The notes: a model not told the origin generated them from the letters alone. A stretch of DNA of 46,766 nucleotides from an uncultured Propionibacteriaceae bacterium (GCA_936924635.1 CAKZHP010000052.1:1-46766), one strand, 5' to 3'. Counted from the stretch's first letter, positions 8,701 through 16,968 are shown. Numbers and translations: made by a program.

Positions 8701-9828
8701 ATGACCATCGACACCCACGAGAGCACCGGCAGCGCCGGCGACGACCTCGCGCAGAGCACCTCCGACGCCTCCCTGGCCCGCACCGTGCAGCGCAGCCACC
8801 AGATCAAGGAGCAGATCGCCCAGGACCCGTCGCGGTTCCGGGTACTCACCGGGGACCGGCCCACCGGCAACCTGCACATCGGCCACTACCTCGGCTCGCT
8901 GGCGAACCGGGTGCAGATCCAGGACGCCGGCGTCGAGACGTACATCCTGGTCGCCGACTACCAGGTGATCACCGACCGCGACGGGGTCGGGCCGATCCGG
9001 GAGCGGGTCTACTCGCTGGTCGCCGACTACCTGGCCATCGGCATCGACCCCACCCGCTCGACGATCTTCACCCACTCCGCGGTGCCGGCCCTCAACCAGC
9101 TCATGCTGCCCTTCCTGTCCCTGGTCACCGACTCCGAGCTGCGCCGCAACCCGACCGTGAAGGCCGAGCTCGACCTCACCGGCGACCGTCCGATGTCGGG
9201 GCTGCTGCTCACCTACCCCGTGCACCAGGCGGCCGACATCCTGTTCTGCAAGGCCAACCTGGTGCCGGTCGGCAAGGACCAGCTGCCGCACCTGGAGCAG
9301 GCCCGGGTGATCGCCCGCCGCTTCGACGAACGGTACGGCCGCGTCGACGCCGACCGTCCCGTCTTCCCGGCCGCCGAGGCGCTGCTCGCCGATCGCGCCG
9401 TCAGCATCCTGGGCATGGACGGCACCAAGATGAGCAAGTCGAAGGGCAACGTGATCGAGCTCGGGATGTCGGCCGACGACACCGCGAAGATCATCAAGAA
9501 GGCCGTCACCGACGCCGACCGGCACATCACGTACGACCCGGCGAACCGCCCTGAGGTGTCGAACCTGCTCACCATCGCCGCGCTCTTCCTGGACCGCGAC
9601 CCGGCCGGCATCGCCGCCGAGCTGGGCGACGCCGGCGGTGGCGGCCTCAAGAAGCTGGTCACCGAGGCGGTCAACGAGAGCCTCGCCCCGATCCGCGCCC
9701 GGCGGGCGGAGCTGATGACCGACCCGGGTCATCTGCAGGCGGTGCTGGCCGAGGGCAACGCCCGCGCCAACGCGGTCGCCGACGCGACCCTCGCCGAGGT
9801 GCGTCAGGCCATGCAGATGGTCTACTGA
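8701..9828 (+). CDS. trpS: Tryptophanyl-tRNA synthetase
   Basis: A 375-residue class Ic aminoacyl-tRNA synthetase that charges tRNA-Trp. It has the HIGH signature at residues 59-62 (NLHIGHYLGS) and KMSKS at 243-247 (TKMSKSKGN). The N-terminal extension of about 40 residues before the catalytic fold (MTIDTHESTGS...) is poorly conserved in type and length. The ATG is preceded by GGGGGAGAGG. The gene lies behind a leader with tandem Trp codons and competing hairpins, so expression is likely raised when charged tRNA-Trp falls. It converges on the hydrolase gene with only seven bases between stops. Auxiliary indolmycin-resistant TrpRS enzymes in Streptomyces are controlled in a similar way; whether this copy is the only one in the genome cannot be told. 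Confidence 0.95.
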   Translation: MTIDTHESTGSAGDDLAQSTSDASLARTVQRSHQIKEQIAQDPSRFRVLTGDRPTGNLHIGHYLGSLANRVQIQDAGVETYILVADYQVITDRDGVGPIRERVYSLVADYLAIGIDPTRSTIFTHSAVPALNQLMLPFLSLVTDSELRRNPTVKAELDLTGDRPMSGLLLTYPVHQAADILFCKANLVPVGKDQLPHLEQARVIARRFDERYGRVDADRPVFPAAEALLADRAVSILGMDGTKMSKSKGNVIELGMSADDTAKIIKKAVTDADRHITYDPANRPEVSNLLTIAALFLDRDPAGIAAELGDAGGGGLKKLVTEAVNESLAPIRARRAELMTDPGHLQAVLAEGNARANAVADATLAEVRQAMQMVY

Positions 9829-9835
9829 GCGCGGC

Positions 9836-10681
9836 CTAGCCGGCGCGGCCCTCCGCGTCCTCGAAGCCGCGCAGCAGCGCCTCGACCGTGGCGTCGACGT
9901 TCTCCAGCATCGGCACGTGGGTGGCCTCGGGGATCGTGATCGGCTCGACGCCCAGGCGACGGGCCATCTCGTTCTGGGTGCGCTGGTTCCAGGTGCCGTC
10001 GTCCGCCCCGAACATCACGTAGCAGGGCAGCCCGGTCGCGGCGACCTCGTCGATGCGGTCCTCGGCGCCGAGCAGGTCGTCGATGTTGCGCAGGGCGGCG
10101 GCGTGGTCGCCGACCACGAACCGGTCGCGCAGGAACGAGGCCATCGCCGGGTGCATGTCGACGTTCTCGTACGCGGTCTTGGCGTCCCACGCCTCCGAGA
10201 GCGACTTGCCCTCCAGCTCTGTGCGGAACATGGTGACCCGGTCGATCGTGACCGGCACCAGGTCGGGCTCGGCCGTGAGGCCGGCCGGGCCCGAGCACAC
10301 GAGGGTGAGGGAGGCGAAGGTGCTGGCCGACGAGATCACGGCCCGCTGCGCCGAGAGGCCGCCGAACGAGTGGGCCACCAGGTGCACGTGACCGCCCAGG
10401 TGCTGCGCGAGCGCCACCACGTCATCGGCCAGCACGTCCAGGTCGAACGGGCCAGGGGAGACCGACTGGTGGTTGCCGCGCAGGTCCATGGCGTACCCCG
10501 CCCAGCCCGCCGCCTCGAGCTCGGGCAGGACGAAGAGGAAGTCCTCCTTCGCGCCGGTGAACCCGTGCACGAACAAGACGGTGCCGCGGGGGTCCTCCGG
10601 CACGGCGGTGAGCAGGGCGAGTTCCGTGCCGTCGGGGCGGCTGAACGTCGTCGTGGCGAGGCTGCCGAAGAGGTCGAACAC
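9836..10681 (-). CDS. Alpha/beta hydrolase
   Basis: A 281-residue alpha/beta-hydrolase fold protein. The oxyanion-region motif (FVHGFTGAKEDF), nucleophile elbow (VAHSFGGLSA), acid region (VMFGADDGTWN) and C-terminal histidine (ATHVPMLENV) occur in the expected order, so it should be an active esterase or lipase-like enzyme. The substrate is unknown. The GTG start is supported by TACCCT seven bases upstream and the absence of any ribosome site, which suggests a leaderless mRNA. Confidence 0.85.
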   Translation of the reverse strand: MFDLFGSLATTTFSRPDGTELALLTAVPEDPRGTVLFVHGFTGAKEDFLFVLPELEAAGWAGYAMDLRGNHQSVSPGPFDLDVLADDVVALAQHLGGHVHLVAHSFGGLSAQRAVISSASTFASLTLVCSGPAGLTAEPDLVPVTIDRVTMFRTELEGKSLSEAWDAKTAYENVDMHPAMASFLRDRFVVGDHAAALRNIDDLLGAEDRIDEVAATGLPCYVMFGADDGTWNQRTQNEMARRLGVEPITIPEATHVPMLENVDATVEALLRGFEDAEGRAG

Positions 10682-10688
10682 GCGCGCC

Positions 10689-10694
10689 AGGGTA
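10689..10694 (-). promoter_or_regulatory. -10 box, leaderless hydrolase start
   Basis: On the minus strand TACCCT is followed by seven bases and then the GTG of the hydrolase. The spacing places the transcription start at the start codon. Confidence 0.45.
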
Positions 10695-10720
10695 CCCCGA
10701 GCCGGACCAGGGGGCCGGTC

Positions 10721-11125
10721 TCAGGCCCGGTTCCCCAGCACCGCGAGCAGGGCCTGCCCGTACGCGGTCTCCACGTCGGTCTCGCGGGCCCGCTCCAGGC
10801 GGTCGCCCAGCGCGTACGTGATGATCCAGCCCGCACCCTCGTGCTCCAGCGCGAGCATGGCGGGCCCGAGCGCCTCTCGCAGCTGGTCCTCGCGGGGCAG
10901 CCACAGCACCTGGTCGGCGGGCACCGAGTCCAGGGCCCACTCCGTGGTGCCGTTGAACTTCACGACGCCCTCGCCGTGATGCTGGGAGATCTCGATGGTC
11001 ATCTCGGCCACGTGGAACACGTCGCCGTCCATCTCCTTGCCGGGGATCACGAACCTGTCGCCTGAGGAGGGTTGCCAGCCGAGCCCCGCGTCGCGGAGCC
11101 GCTGCGCCATCTCGATCGTGATCAT
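10721..11125 (-). CDS. Conserved actinobacterial protein of unknown function
   Basis: A 134-residue protein of a family widespread in actinobacteria, recognised by RLRDAGLGWQPSSGDRF, FNGTTEWALDS and WLPREDQLREALG. Database entries for this family often carry the name 'pilus assembly protein CpaE', which I regard as a propagated error: there is no P-loop and the length is far too short. It has no membrane segment or signal peptide. Function unknown. The start is taken at the first ATG before the conserved region; GATGAT six bases upstream is a possible weak -10. It is divergent from the DUF6394 gene. Confidence 0.75.
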   Translation of the reverse strand: MITIEMAQRLRDAGLGWQPSSGDRFVIPGKEMDGDVFHVAEMTIEISQHHGEGVVKFNGTTEWALDSVPADQVLWLPREDQLREALGPAMLALEHEGAGWIITYALGDRLERARETDVETAYGQALLAVLGNRA

Positions 11126-11182
11126 CGGCCCATCATCGCGCTCCGCGCGGGCGCGTGTGCAGGTGCCGTCCGCATGAGGGCC

Positions 11183-11188
11183 TAAGGT
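11183..11188 (+). promoter_or_regulatory. -10 box, leaderless DUF6394 start
   Basis: TAAGGT lies seven bases before the ATG at 11196. The AAGGTG within it could also serve as a ribosome site for a longer transcript, so leaderless translation is likely but not certain. Confidence 0.4.
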
Positions 11189-11195
11189 GCAGCAC

Positions 11196-11579
11196 ATGAA
11201 CTTCGAGAAAGTCGTGTTCGGCTTCTTCGTGGTGCTCGCCGCCACCCTCAACTTCGGGTTCTGGACGGGGCAGATCGACGTGGCCCACCACCACAACGCG
11301 GTGGAGCTGTACGCGGCGGTGGTCGTCAACCTCATCGCCACCATCTTGAAGTTCGGCGACCGTACGCAGATCGGGGCGATCCACCTCGCCACCAGCCTCT
11401 GCGCCAACGTGCAGCTGATCGCCGCCGCGTCCTTCCTGATCTGGGCCACCCAGCAGCCTGGTGAGCTCACCCCGGGTTACGTCAGCGTCGTGGTCTCGCT
11501 CTCGGGCGGAGCGCTGTTCGCCAACGTCGTGTCCGTGATCCTGCTGATCATGGAGACCGCCTCCTTCCGGCGCCGCTGA
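11196..11579 (+). CDS. DUF6394 membrane protein
   Basis: A 127-residue integral membrane protein with about four hydrophobic segments (roughly residues 5-22, 36-52, 65-86, 95-120), matching the DUF6394 pattern; the stretch VELYAAVVVNLIATILKFGDRTQIG is typical. Function unknown. The ATG at 11196 is preferred over the GTG three codons earlier because of the -10/ribosome-site spacing. The stop codon overlaps the ATG of the potassium channel by one base (TGATG), so the two proteins are made together; a role as a channel partner is inferred from this alone. Confidence 0.75.
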   Translation: MNFEKVVFGFFVVLAATLNFGFWTGQIDVAHHHNAVELYAAVVVNLIATILKFGDRTQIGAIHLATSLCANVQLIAAASFLIWATQQPGELTPGYVSVVVSLSGGALFANVVSVILLIMETASFRRR

Positions 11580-13336
11580 TGCCCAACCCGCTCCTGGGGG
11601 CGAGGGAGCGCAGGCCGCTGCGCAAGCACAGCGACCTGCGCCGGCGACGGGTGCCCGTGCCGAAGATCGCGCGCATCGACGCGCTGTTCCTGATCCTGCG
11701 GCGGATGCGGGCGCCGCTGCTGATCCTGGTCGGCGTCTACGTCATCTCCATCCTGGGTTTCACGCTCGCGCCGGGCCGTGACCCCGACGGCAACGTGTAC
11801 TACATGTCGGTGTTCGACGCCTTCTACTTCCTCTCCTACACGGCCACGACGATCGGCTTCGGCGAGCTGCCGTATTCCTTCACCCCGCCGCAGCGGCTGT
11901 GGGCGACCGTGTCGATCTACCTGTCGGTGCTGGCCTGGGCGTACACCTTCGGCACGCTGTTCCAGCTGATGCGCGACTCGGCGTTCCAGACGGCGATGGC
12001 CCGGCAGCGCTTCGCGGGCCGGATCCGCGCCTTCCGGGAGGACTTCGTCATCATCGCCGGGTACGGCCACACCGGCCGCATGATCGCGCACGCGCTCGAC
12101 GGCCGGGGCGTACGGCTGGTGGTGCTCGACAACCGGCAGGAGCGCATCGACACCCTGGAGAGCGACCAGCTCGTCGGTGACGTGCCAGGGCTGGTGGGGG
12201 ACGCCAGCAACGTGTCGCTGCTGGGGCTCGCGGGCCTGGGGCACCCCCGGTGCAAGGCCGTGCTCGCCATGACCGACGACGACGAGCAGAACCTCGGGGT
12301 GGTGACGGCGGCACGCCTGCTGCAGCCCAGCATCCGGGTGATCGCCCGCTGCCAGAGCCGGGCGGCAGCGAACCGAATGGCCCTGTTCGAGCCGGAGGCG
12401 GTGCTCAACCCGTACGACCGCTACGGGGCCTACCTCACGCTGGCCCTGCACCGCCCGGTCGTGTACCAGCTGGTGAAGTGGCTGCTCAACGACCCGGGCG
12501 AGCCGATGCCGCCGTGCCCGGAGGGCCTGACCGACGGCACCTGGGTGGTCATGGGCGACGGCGAGTTCGGGCGCGAGATCGCGCGCGACCTGCGGCGCGA
12601 CGGCCTGGAGGTGCGGGTCGTGGAGCCCGACGACGACGTCGACGTGCAGGGCATCGTTGGCTTCGTGGCCGGCACCGACTCCGACTCGAAGAACCTCGCG
12701 GCGGCAGCCCATGTACGGCTGGCGGACCCGCACGTCTTCCTCTCCGTGCGTCAGCACGACCACAACAACCGGGCACTGCTCACGGCGTTCGACCCGGACT
12801 CGGCCTTCTTCCCCAGCGAGATCATCGTCGACGAGTGCCTGGCGCGGATGGCGAGCCCCGGCTACTGGGGGTTCATCGACCACCTGATGCACGCCGAGGA
12901 GCTCGACGCCAAAGACCTGCTGGAGCGCCTCGTGCGGCGCGTCGGGAAGCCCAGCCCCGACCACCTCAAGCTCACGGTCGGGGAGCGGGACACGCCCGCC
13001 GTGGTGCGCTGGATGGAGAACCGTACGCTGACGGTGGGCGAGCTCCTCCGTGACCCGGCGAACCGCGACCGCGACCTGCGCGCCGCGGTGGTCGAGATGC
13101 TCCGCGGCAGCGAGCGCACCATCCTCCCGCCCGACGACCTCCCGCTCCAGCCCGGCGACAAGCTTGTGCTGATCGGCACCACGGGCGCGCTGAACGACCT
13201 CGGGGAGGCCCTGTACGACGACTCGACGCTGCAGTACCTCGTCACGGGGCGCGACGTGCCGACCTCGCTGGTGTGGCGGCTGGCGACCGGGCGGGTGCTC
13301 ATCGGCGACCGGCGCGACGAGGGCGGCGACCTCTAG
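11579..13336 (+). CDS. Potassium channel with two RCK/TrkA-N domains
   Basis: A 585-residue protein. A basic N-terminal tail is followed by a two-helix pore module: first helix about residues 45-62 (LLILVGVYVISILGF), pore helix and selectivity filter (SYTATTIGFGELPY, about 95-105), and second helix about 113-131. The filter reads TIGFG rather than the common TVGYG. Two Rossmann RCK domains follow: the first with IIAGYGHTGRMIA (near 160), the second with VVMGDGEFGREIA (near 323). The C-terminus (RTILPPDDLPLQPGDKLVLIGT) is a TrkA-C-like domain. Probably a ligand-gated K+ channel in the cell membrane. Translationally coupled to DUF6394. Confidence 0.88.
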   Translation: MPNPLLGARERRPLRKHSDLRRRRVPVPKIARIDALFLILRRMRAPLLILVGVYVISILGFTLAPGRDPDGNVYYMSVFDAFYFLSYTATTIGFGELPYSFTPPQRLWATVSIYLSVLAWAYTFGTLFQLMRDSAFQTAMARQRFAGRIRAFREDFVIIAGYGHTGRMIAHALDGRGVRLVVLDNRQERIDTLESDQLVGDVPGLVGDASNVSLLGLAGLGHPRCKAVLAMTDDDEQNLGVVTAARLLQPSIRVIARCQSRAAANRMALFEPEAVLNPYDRYGAYLTLALHRPVVYQLVKWLLNDPGEPMPPCPEGLTDGTWVVMGDGEFGREIARDLRRDGLEVRVVEPDDDVDVQGIVGFVAGTDSDSKNLAAAAHVRLADPHVFLSVRQHDHNNRALLTAFDPDSAFFPSEIIVDECLARMASPGYWGFIDHLMHAEELDAKDLLERLVRRVGKPSPDHLKLTVGERDTPAVVRWMENRTLTVGELLRDPANRDRDLRAAVVEMLRGSERTILPPDDLPLQPGDKLVLIGTTGALNDLGEALYDDSTLQYLVTGRDVPTSLVWRLATGRVLIGDRRDEGGDL

Positions 13337-13357
13337 GCGGGAGCCTGACGGACGGGC

Positions 13358-13380
13358 CGCGGTGCCAGGGGGACACCGCG
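13358..13380. terminator. Candidate bidirectional terminator
   Basis: CGCGGTG and CACCGCG form a perfect 7-bp stem with a 9-base loop between the convergent channel gene and the IclR gene. There is no clear T-run. Confidence 0.45.
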
Positions 13381-13433
13381 TCTCGTCGATGCCTTGCCGG
13401 GCCAACCTGCCGCGGCCGACCCCGCGTCAGGGA

Positions 13434-14159
13434 CTACTCCGTGGCACCCGATCGGCGCAGGACCTCCGAGAGCCGCTCGGCTGCGGCCATCACGGCGGCG
13501 GCATGCAGGCGGCCCGGCTGCCTGGTGAGGCGCTCGATGGGGCCAGAGACGGAGACGGCGGCGATGACCCGGCCCGAGGGGGACCGCACGGGTGCCGACA
13601 CCGACGCCACGCCCGGCTCGCGCTCGGCCACCGACTGGCACCAGCCCCGGCGGCGTACGGCCGCGAGGGCCACCGCGGAGAAGTTGGCGCCCTGCAACCC
13701 GCGCTGGATGCGGTCGGGCTCCTCCCAGGCGAGCAGCACCTGTGCGGCCGAGCCGGCGCTCATGGTGAGGTGCGAGCCGACGGGCACCGTGTCGCGGAGA
13801 CCGGAGGGGCGTTCGGCGGCGGCGGAGCAGATGCGGATGTCACCCTGCCGGCGGAACAGCTGGGCCGACTCCCCGGTGATGTCGCGCAGGCGTGCCAAGA
13901 TCGGGCCGGCGGTGGCCAGCAGCCGGTCCTCGCCGGCGGCGGAGGCGAGCTCGCTGAGCCGGGGGCCGAGCACGAACCTGCCGTGCAGGTCGCGGCTCAC
14001 GAGACGGTGGTGCTCCAGCGCCACGGCGAGGCGGTGCGCCGTCGGGCGGGCGAGGCCGGTGGCGGTGACCAGCCCGGCCAGGGTGGTCGGACCGGTCTCC
14101 AGGGCGCTCAGCACGAGCGCCGCCTTGTCGAGTACGCCGACCCCACTCCCAGTGTCCAT
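13434..14159 (-). CDS. ltbR: IclR-family regulator (LtbR/NdgR type)
   Basis: A 241-residue IclR-type transcription factor: an N-terminal winged helix-turn-helix (KAALVLSALETGPTTLAGLV, then RPTAHRLAVALE) and a C-terminal effector domain ending in VSVSGPIERLTRQP. Its divergent position from leuCD is the known arrangement of the leucine/tryptophan regulator LtbR of Corynebacterium and NdgR of Streptomyces, which repress leuB/leuCD. The start ATG has no ribosome site but a TAGTAT box six bases upstream, so the mRNA is probably leaderless. An inverted repeat overlaps this box and may mediate autoregulation. Confidence 0.88.
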   Translation of the reverse strand: MDTGSGVGVLDKAALVLSALETGPTTLAGLVTATGLARPTAHRLAVALEHHRLVSRDLHGRFVLGPRLSELASAAGEDRLLATAGPILARLRDITGESAQLFRRQGDIRICSAAAERPSGLRDTVPVGSHLTMSAGSAAQVLLAWEEPDRIQRGLQGANFSAVALAAVRRRGWCQSVAEREPGVASVSAPVRSPSGRVIAAVSVSGPIERLTRQPGRLHAAAVMAAAERLSEVLRRSGATE

Positions 14160-14261
14160 ACTGTGATACTAGCGTCTCACTTGTTGGCTGGTCTAGCACA
14201 TACTGAGCGTGCAGGACGTTGTCGGCGACGGCAGCTCGAGGCCCCAGACGATGAGGGAGAC
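14160..14261. promoter_or_regulatory. Divergent ltbR/leuC control region
   Basis: Minus strand: TAGTAT (14171-14166), six bases before the ltbR ATG, with TAGACC (14195-14190) as a possible -35 at 18-nt spacing. Inverted repeat GTGATAC-TAGC-GTCTCAC (14163-14180, six of seven pairs) overlaps the -10 and is a good operator candidate. Plus strand: CATACT (14199-14204) is a possible -10 for leuC, giving a UTR of about 50 nt that ends in GAGGGAG before the ATG. I do not see a Leu-codon leader peptide here. Confidence 0.5.
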
Positions 14262-15659
14262 ATGGGCAGGACTCTGGCGCAGAAGGTGTGGGATGACCAT
14301 GTGGTGAAGGCCGGGGACGGCACGCCCGACCTGCTCTACATCGACCTCCACCTGGTGCACGAGGTGACCTCGCCCCAGGCCTTCGACGGGCTCCGGCTCG
14401 CCGGGCGCGGGGTCCGGCGCCCCGACCTCACGCTGTGCACCGAGGACCACAACACCCCGACGCTCAACATCACGGCCCCGATCGCCGACCCCGTGTCGCG
14501 CCTCCAGGTCGACACCCTGCGCGCCAACGCGAAGGAGTTCGGGCTGCGCATCCACTCCCTGGGCGACAAGGACCAGGGCGTGGTGCACATCATCGGCCCG
14601 CAGCTCGGCATCACCCAGCCCGGCATGACCATCGTCTGCGGCGACTCCCACACCGCCACCCACGGCGCCTTCGGCGCCCTCGCGTTCGGCATCGGCACCT
14701 CCGAGGTGGAGCACGTGCTGGCCACGCAGACCCTGCCCCAGGCCAGGCCCAAGACCATGGCGGTCACCATCACCGGTGAGCTGCCCGAGGGCGTCACCGC
14801 CAAGGACGTGGTGCTGGCTCTGATCGCCAAGGTCGGCACCGGCGGCGGCGCCGGCTACGTGGTGGAGTACCGGGGCGACACCATCGAGAACCTCTCGATG
14901 GAGGGCCGCATGACCATCTGCAACATGTCGATCGAGTGGGGAGCCCGCGCCGGGCTGGTCGCCCCCGACGAGACCACCTTCGCCTACCTCAAGGACCGCC
15001 CCCACGCCCCCCAGGGCGAGGAGTGGGACGCCGCGGTGGCGTACTGGCGGACGCTGTTCAGCGATCCCGACGCGACCTTCGACGCCGAGGTGACCATCGA
15101 CGCCACGACGCTGACGCCGTTCGTCACCTGGGGCACGAACCCGGGCCAGGGCGTGGGGCTGGGCGATGCCGTCCCGTCGCCGGAGGACTTCGACGACCCG
15201 GTGCTGCGCACGGCCGCCGAGCGCGCCCTGGACTACATGGGCCTGGAGGCCGGCACGCCGATGCGCGACATCAAGGTCGACACCGTCTTCCTCGGTTCCT
15301 GCACCAACGGCCGGATCGAGGACCTGCGGCTCGCCGCCAGCGTCCTGGAGGGGCGTCAGGTCGCCGACGGCATCCGCATGCTGGTGGTGCCGGGGTCCGC
15401 CCGCGTCCGCCTGCAGGCCATGGCGGAGGGCCTGGACAAGGTCTTCACCGAGGCCGGTGCCGAGTGGCGCGAGGCGGGCTGCTCGATGTGCCTGGGCATG
15501 AACCCCGACACACTGGCGCCGGGGGAGCGCTCGGCCAGCACCTCCAACCGCAACTTCGAGGGCCGTCAGGGCAAGGGCGGGCGCACGCACCTGGTGTCTC
15601 CCGCCGTCGCCGCGGCGACCGCCGTGCGCGGCACCCTCAGCGCCCCGGCCGATCTCTGA
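14262..15659 (+). CDS. leuC: 3-isopropylmalate dehydratase large subunit
   Basis: A 465-residue aconitase-family protein, the catalytic large subunit of isopropylmalate isomerase in leucine synthesis. The three [4Fe-4S] ligands are Cys347 (GSCTNGRIEDLR), Cys407 and Cys410 (CSMCLGMNPD). Substrate and active-site regions DHNTPT, CGDSHTATHGAFGALAFGIG and RNFEGRQG are intact. Start: ATG with GAGGGAGA upstream; a longer in-frame reading lacks conserved sequence. LeuD follows 16 nt later, so the two are one operon, likely under the adjacent IclR regulator. Confidence 0.97.
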   Translation: MGRTLAQKVWDDHVVKAGDGTPDLLYIDLHLVHEVTSPQAFDGLRLAGRGVRRPDLTLCTEDHNTPTLNITAPIADPVSRLQVDTLRANAKEFGLRIHSLGDKDQGVVHIIGPQLGITQPGMTIVCGDSHTATHGAFGALAFGIGTSEVEHVLATQTLPQARPKTMAVTITGELPEGVTAKDVVLALIAKVGTGGGAGYVVEYRGDTIENLSMEGRMTICNMSIEWGARAGLVAPDETTFAYLKDRPHAPQGEEWDAAVAYWRTLFSDPDATFDAEVTIDATTLTPFVTWGTNPGQGVGLGDAVPSPEDFDDPVLRTAAERALDYMGLEAGTPMRDIKVDTVFLGSCTNGRIEDLRLAASVLEGRQVADGIRMLVVPGSARVRLQAMAEGLDKVFTEAGAEWREAGCSMCLGMNPDTLAPGERSASTSNRNFEGRQGKGGRTHLVSPAVAAATAVRGTLSAPADL

Positions 15660-15675
15660 GAGCAGGAGCACAGAC

Positions 15676-16281
15676 ATGGACCCGTTCACCACCCACTCCG
15701 GCATCCCGGTCCCGCTGCGGCGCAGCAACGTCGACACCGACCAGATCATCCCCGCCGTCTACCTCAAGCGGGTGACGCGCTCCGGCTTCGAGGACGGCCT
15801 GTTCGCCGGCTGGCGCAGCGATCCCGGGTTCGTGCTCAACACCGAACCGTACAACCGCGGGACCGTGCTGGTCGCGGGCCCGGACTTCGGGACCGGCTCC
15901 TCGCGCGAGCACGCCGTCTGGGCGCTGCAGAACTACGGCTTCACGGTCGTCGTCGGCTCGCGCTTCGGTGACATCTTCCGCAGCAACTCCGGCAAGGCGG
16001 GCCTCCTGATCGCCACCGTGCCGCAGGAGGTCGTCGAAGAGCTGTGGGCCTTCGCCGAGAACGATCCGGGCCGCGAGGTGACGGTCTCGCTGGAGGAGCG
16101 CACCATCACGGCGGGTGAGAAGAGCTACCCGTTCCAGATCGACGACTACACCCGTCACCGTCTGCTCAACGGCCTGGACGACATCGGCATCACGCTGCAG
16201 GACGAGGCGGCCATCACGGCGTACGAGTCCCGCCGGCCCGCGTACAAGCCGGCGACGCTCCCGGAGCGTACGGCCGGCTGA
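15676..16281 (+). CDS. leuD: 3-isopropylmalate dehydratase small subunit
   Basis: A 201-residue swivel-domain subunit of isopropylmalate isomerase. It shows RSNVDTDQIIPAVYLKRV near the N-terminus, GPDFGTGSSREHAVWAL (substrate-binding serines and arginine) and GSRFGDIFRSNSGKAGLL. Length and motifs are those of a normal bacterial LeuD. It pairs with LeuC, 16 nt upstream, with GAGCAGGAG before its ATG. Confidence 0.97.
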   Translation: MDPFTTHSGIPVPLRRSNVDTDQIIPAVYLKRVTRSGFEDGLFAGWRSDPGFVLNTEPYNRGTVLVAGPDFGTGSSREHAVWALQNYGFTVVVGSRFGDIFRSNSGKAGLLIATVPQEVVEELWAFAENDPGREVTVSLEERTITAGEKSYPFQIDDYTRHRLLNGLDDIGITLQDEAAITAYESRRPAYKPATLPERTAG

Positions 16282-16291
16282 CCGGAGGTGC

Positions 16292-16318
16292 GCCCTCGGC
16301 GGGCCGCCGAAGGCTTCT
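16292..16318 (+). terminator. Terminator after leuD
   Basis: TCGGCGG (16296-16302) and CCGCCGA (16304-16310), extended by GCC/GGC across one mismatch, make a long GC-rich hairpin followed by TTCT, eleven bases after the leuD stop. Confidence 0.65.
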
Positions 16319-16351
16319 CGCGATCTTCCTGCGACCCGACCCGCTCCCCCA

Positions 16352-16357
16352 TAGAGT
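16352..16357 (+). promoter_or_regulatory. Candidate -10 box for hup
   Basis: TAGAGT fits TAnnnT and would give a 5' UTR of about 45 nt before the GTG of the HU gene. Confidence 0.35.
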
Positions 16358-16409
16358 CGCGCCTGGAGCAGGTCGCCTCCCGCGGTCTGCCTGACGGCTG
16401 GGGGCACCA

Positions 16410-16703
16410 GTGAACAAGGGAGAGCTGGTCGACGCGATCGCGCGTCGCCATTACGAGGGCAACCGCGCCCAGGCCGAGGTGGCCCTGCGCGCCGTCGTCG
16501 ACACGATCACCGCCGAGACCGCCCGGGTGGGCCGCGTGGCCATCTCGGGGTTCGGCATCTTCGAGAAGATGCACCGCGAGGCGCGCACGGTGCGCAACCC
16601 CAAGACAGGCGCCCACAAGGACGTGGAGGCGAAGGACTACGTGCGGTTCCGGCCCGGGACCCGCCTGGAGGGCATGGTCTCGGGCAGCATCCCGATCGTC
16701 TGA
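16410..16703 (+). CDS. hup: HU-family DNA-binding protein
   Basis: A 97-residue histone-like protein (MNKGELVDAIARR..., GFGIFEKMHREARTVRNPKTG). It has the dimerisation helices and the DNA-binding arm with the intercalating-proline motif NPKTG. It lacks the long Lys/Ala-rich tail of mycobacterial HupB, so it is the short HU type. The signature position before RNPKTG is Val where Gly or Ala is usual. The GTG start has only a weak purine-rich sequence before it. Position after leuCD is conserved in actinobacteria. Confidence 0.93.
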   Translation: MNKGELVDAIARRHYEGNRAQAEVALRAVVDTITAETARVGRVAISGFGIFEKMHREARTVRNPKTGAHKDVEAKDYVRFRPGTRLEGMVSGSIPIV

Positions 16704-16707
16704 CGGC

Positions 16708-16905
16708 TCACAGGGTCGCGCGTCGCACCAGGTCTGCCTCGCGCTCACCCCGTAGGCGCTGGCCACGACGCAGCCGTACCAGGCGGGGGTCCGTGGAGGC
16801 GGGGTCAAGACGCAGCAGCCTGCCGTCGTCGTCGACGCACGCCCAGGTCCCGTCAGGGCCGGGCTGGTCAGCGATCACCGTGACCCAGGAGGGTGAGTCG
16901 TGCAC
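16708..16905 (-). CDS. Small conserved hypothetical protein
   Basis: A 65-residue protein starting VHDSPSWVTVIADQ, with a Trp- and Asp-rich first half (GTWACVDDDGRLLRLDP) and a basic second half (RLVRLRRGQRLRGERE). Its codon third-position bias supports coding on the minus strand. It converges on hup with four bases between stops. The GTG is preceded by AGGA at weak spacing and a TACGGT box about 30 nt upstream. The fold is unknown; the small strand-rich first half recalls nucleic-acid-binding barrels, but I do not press this. Confidence 0.6.
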   Translation of the reverse strand: MHDSPSWVTVIADQPGPDGTWACVDDDGRLLRLDPASTDPRLVRLRRGQRLRGEREADLVRRATL

Positions 16906-16934
16906 GGTGACATCCTGCCGCAGCCGGCGATCGC

Positions 16935-16941
16935 TACCGTA
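16935..16941. promoter_or_regulatory. Overlapping mirror-image -10 boxes
   Basis: Within GCTACCGTAGC the plus strand reads TACCGT (16935-16940, towards plsC) and the minus strand reads TACGGT (16941-16936, towards the 65-residue protein). Both fit TAnnnT and share five bases, so RNA polymerase can probably use only one direction at a time. Confidence 0.4.
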
Positions 16942-16968
16942 GCCCGGACGCACGAGCAGAGGACGAAG

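Noticed and set aside
10721..11125. Pilus assembly protein CpaE
   Set aside because: The name is attached to this family in databases, but the protein has no P-loop or receiver domain and is far too short.
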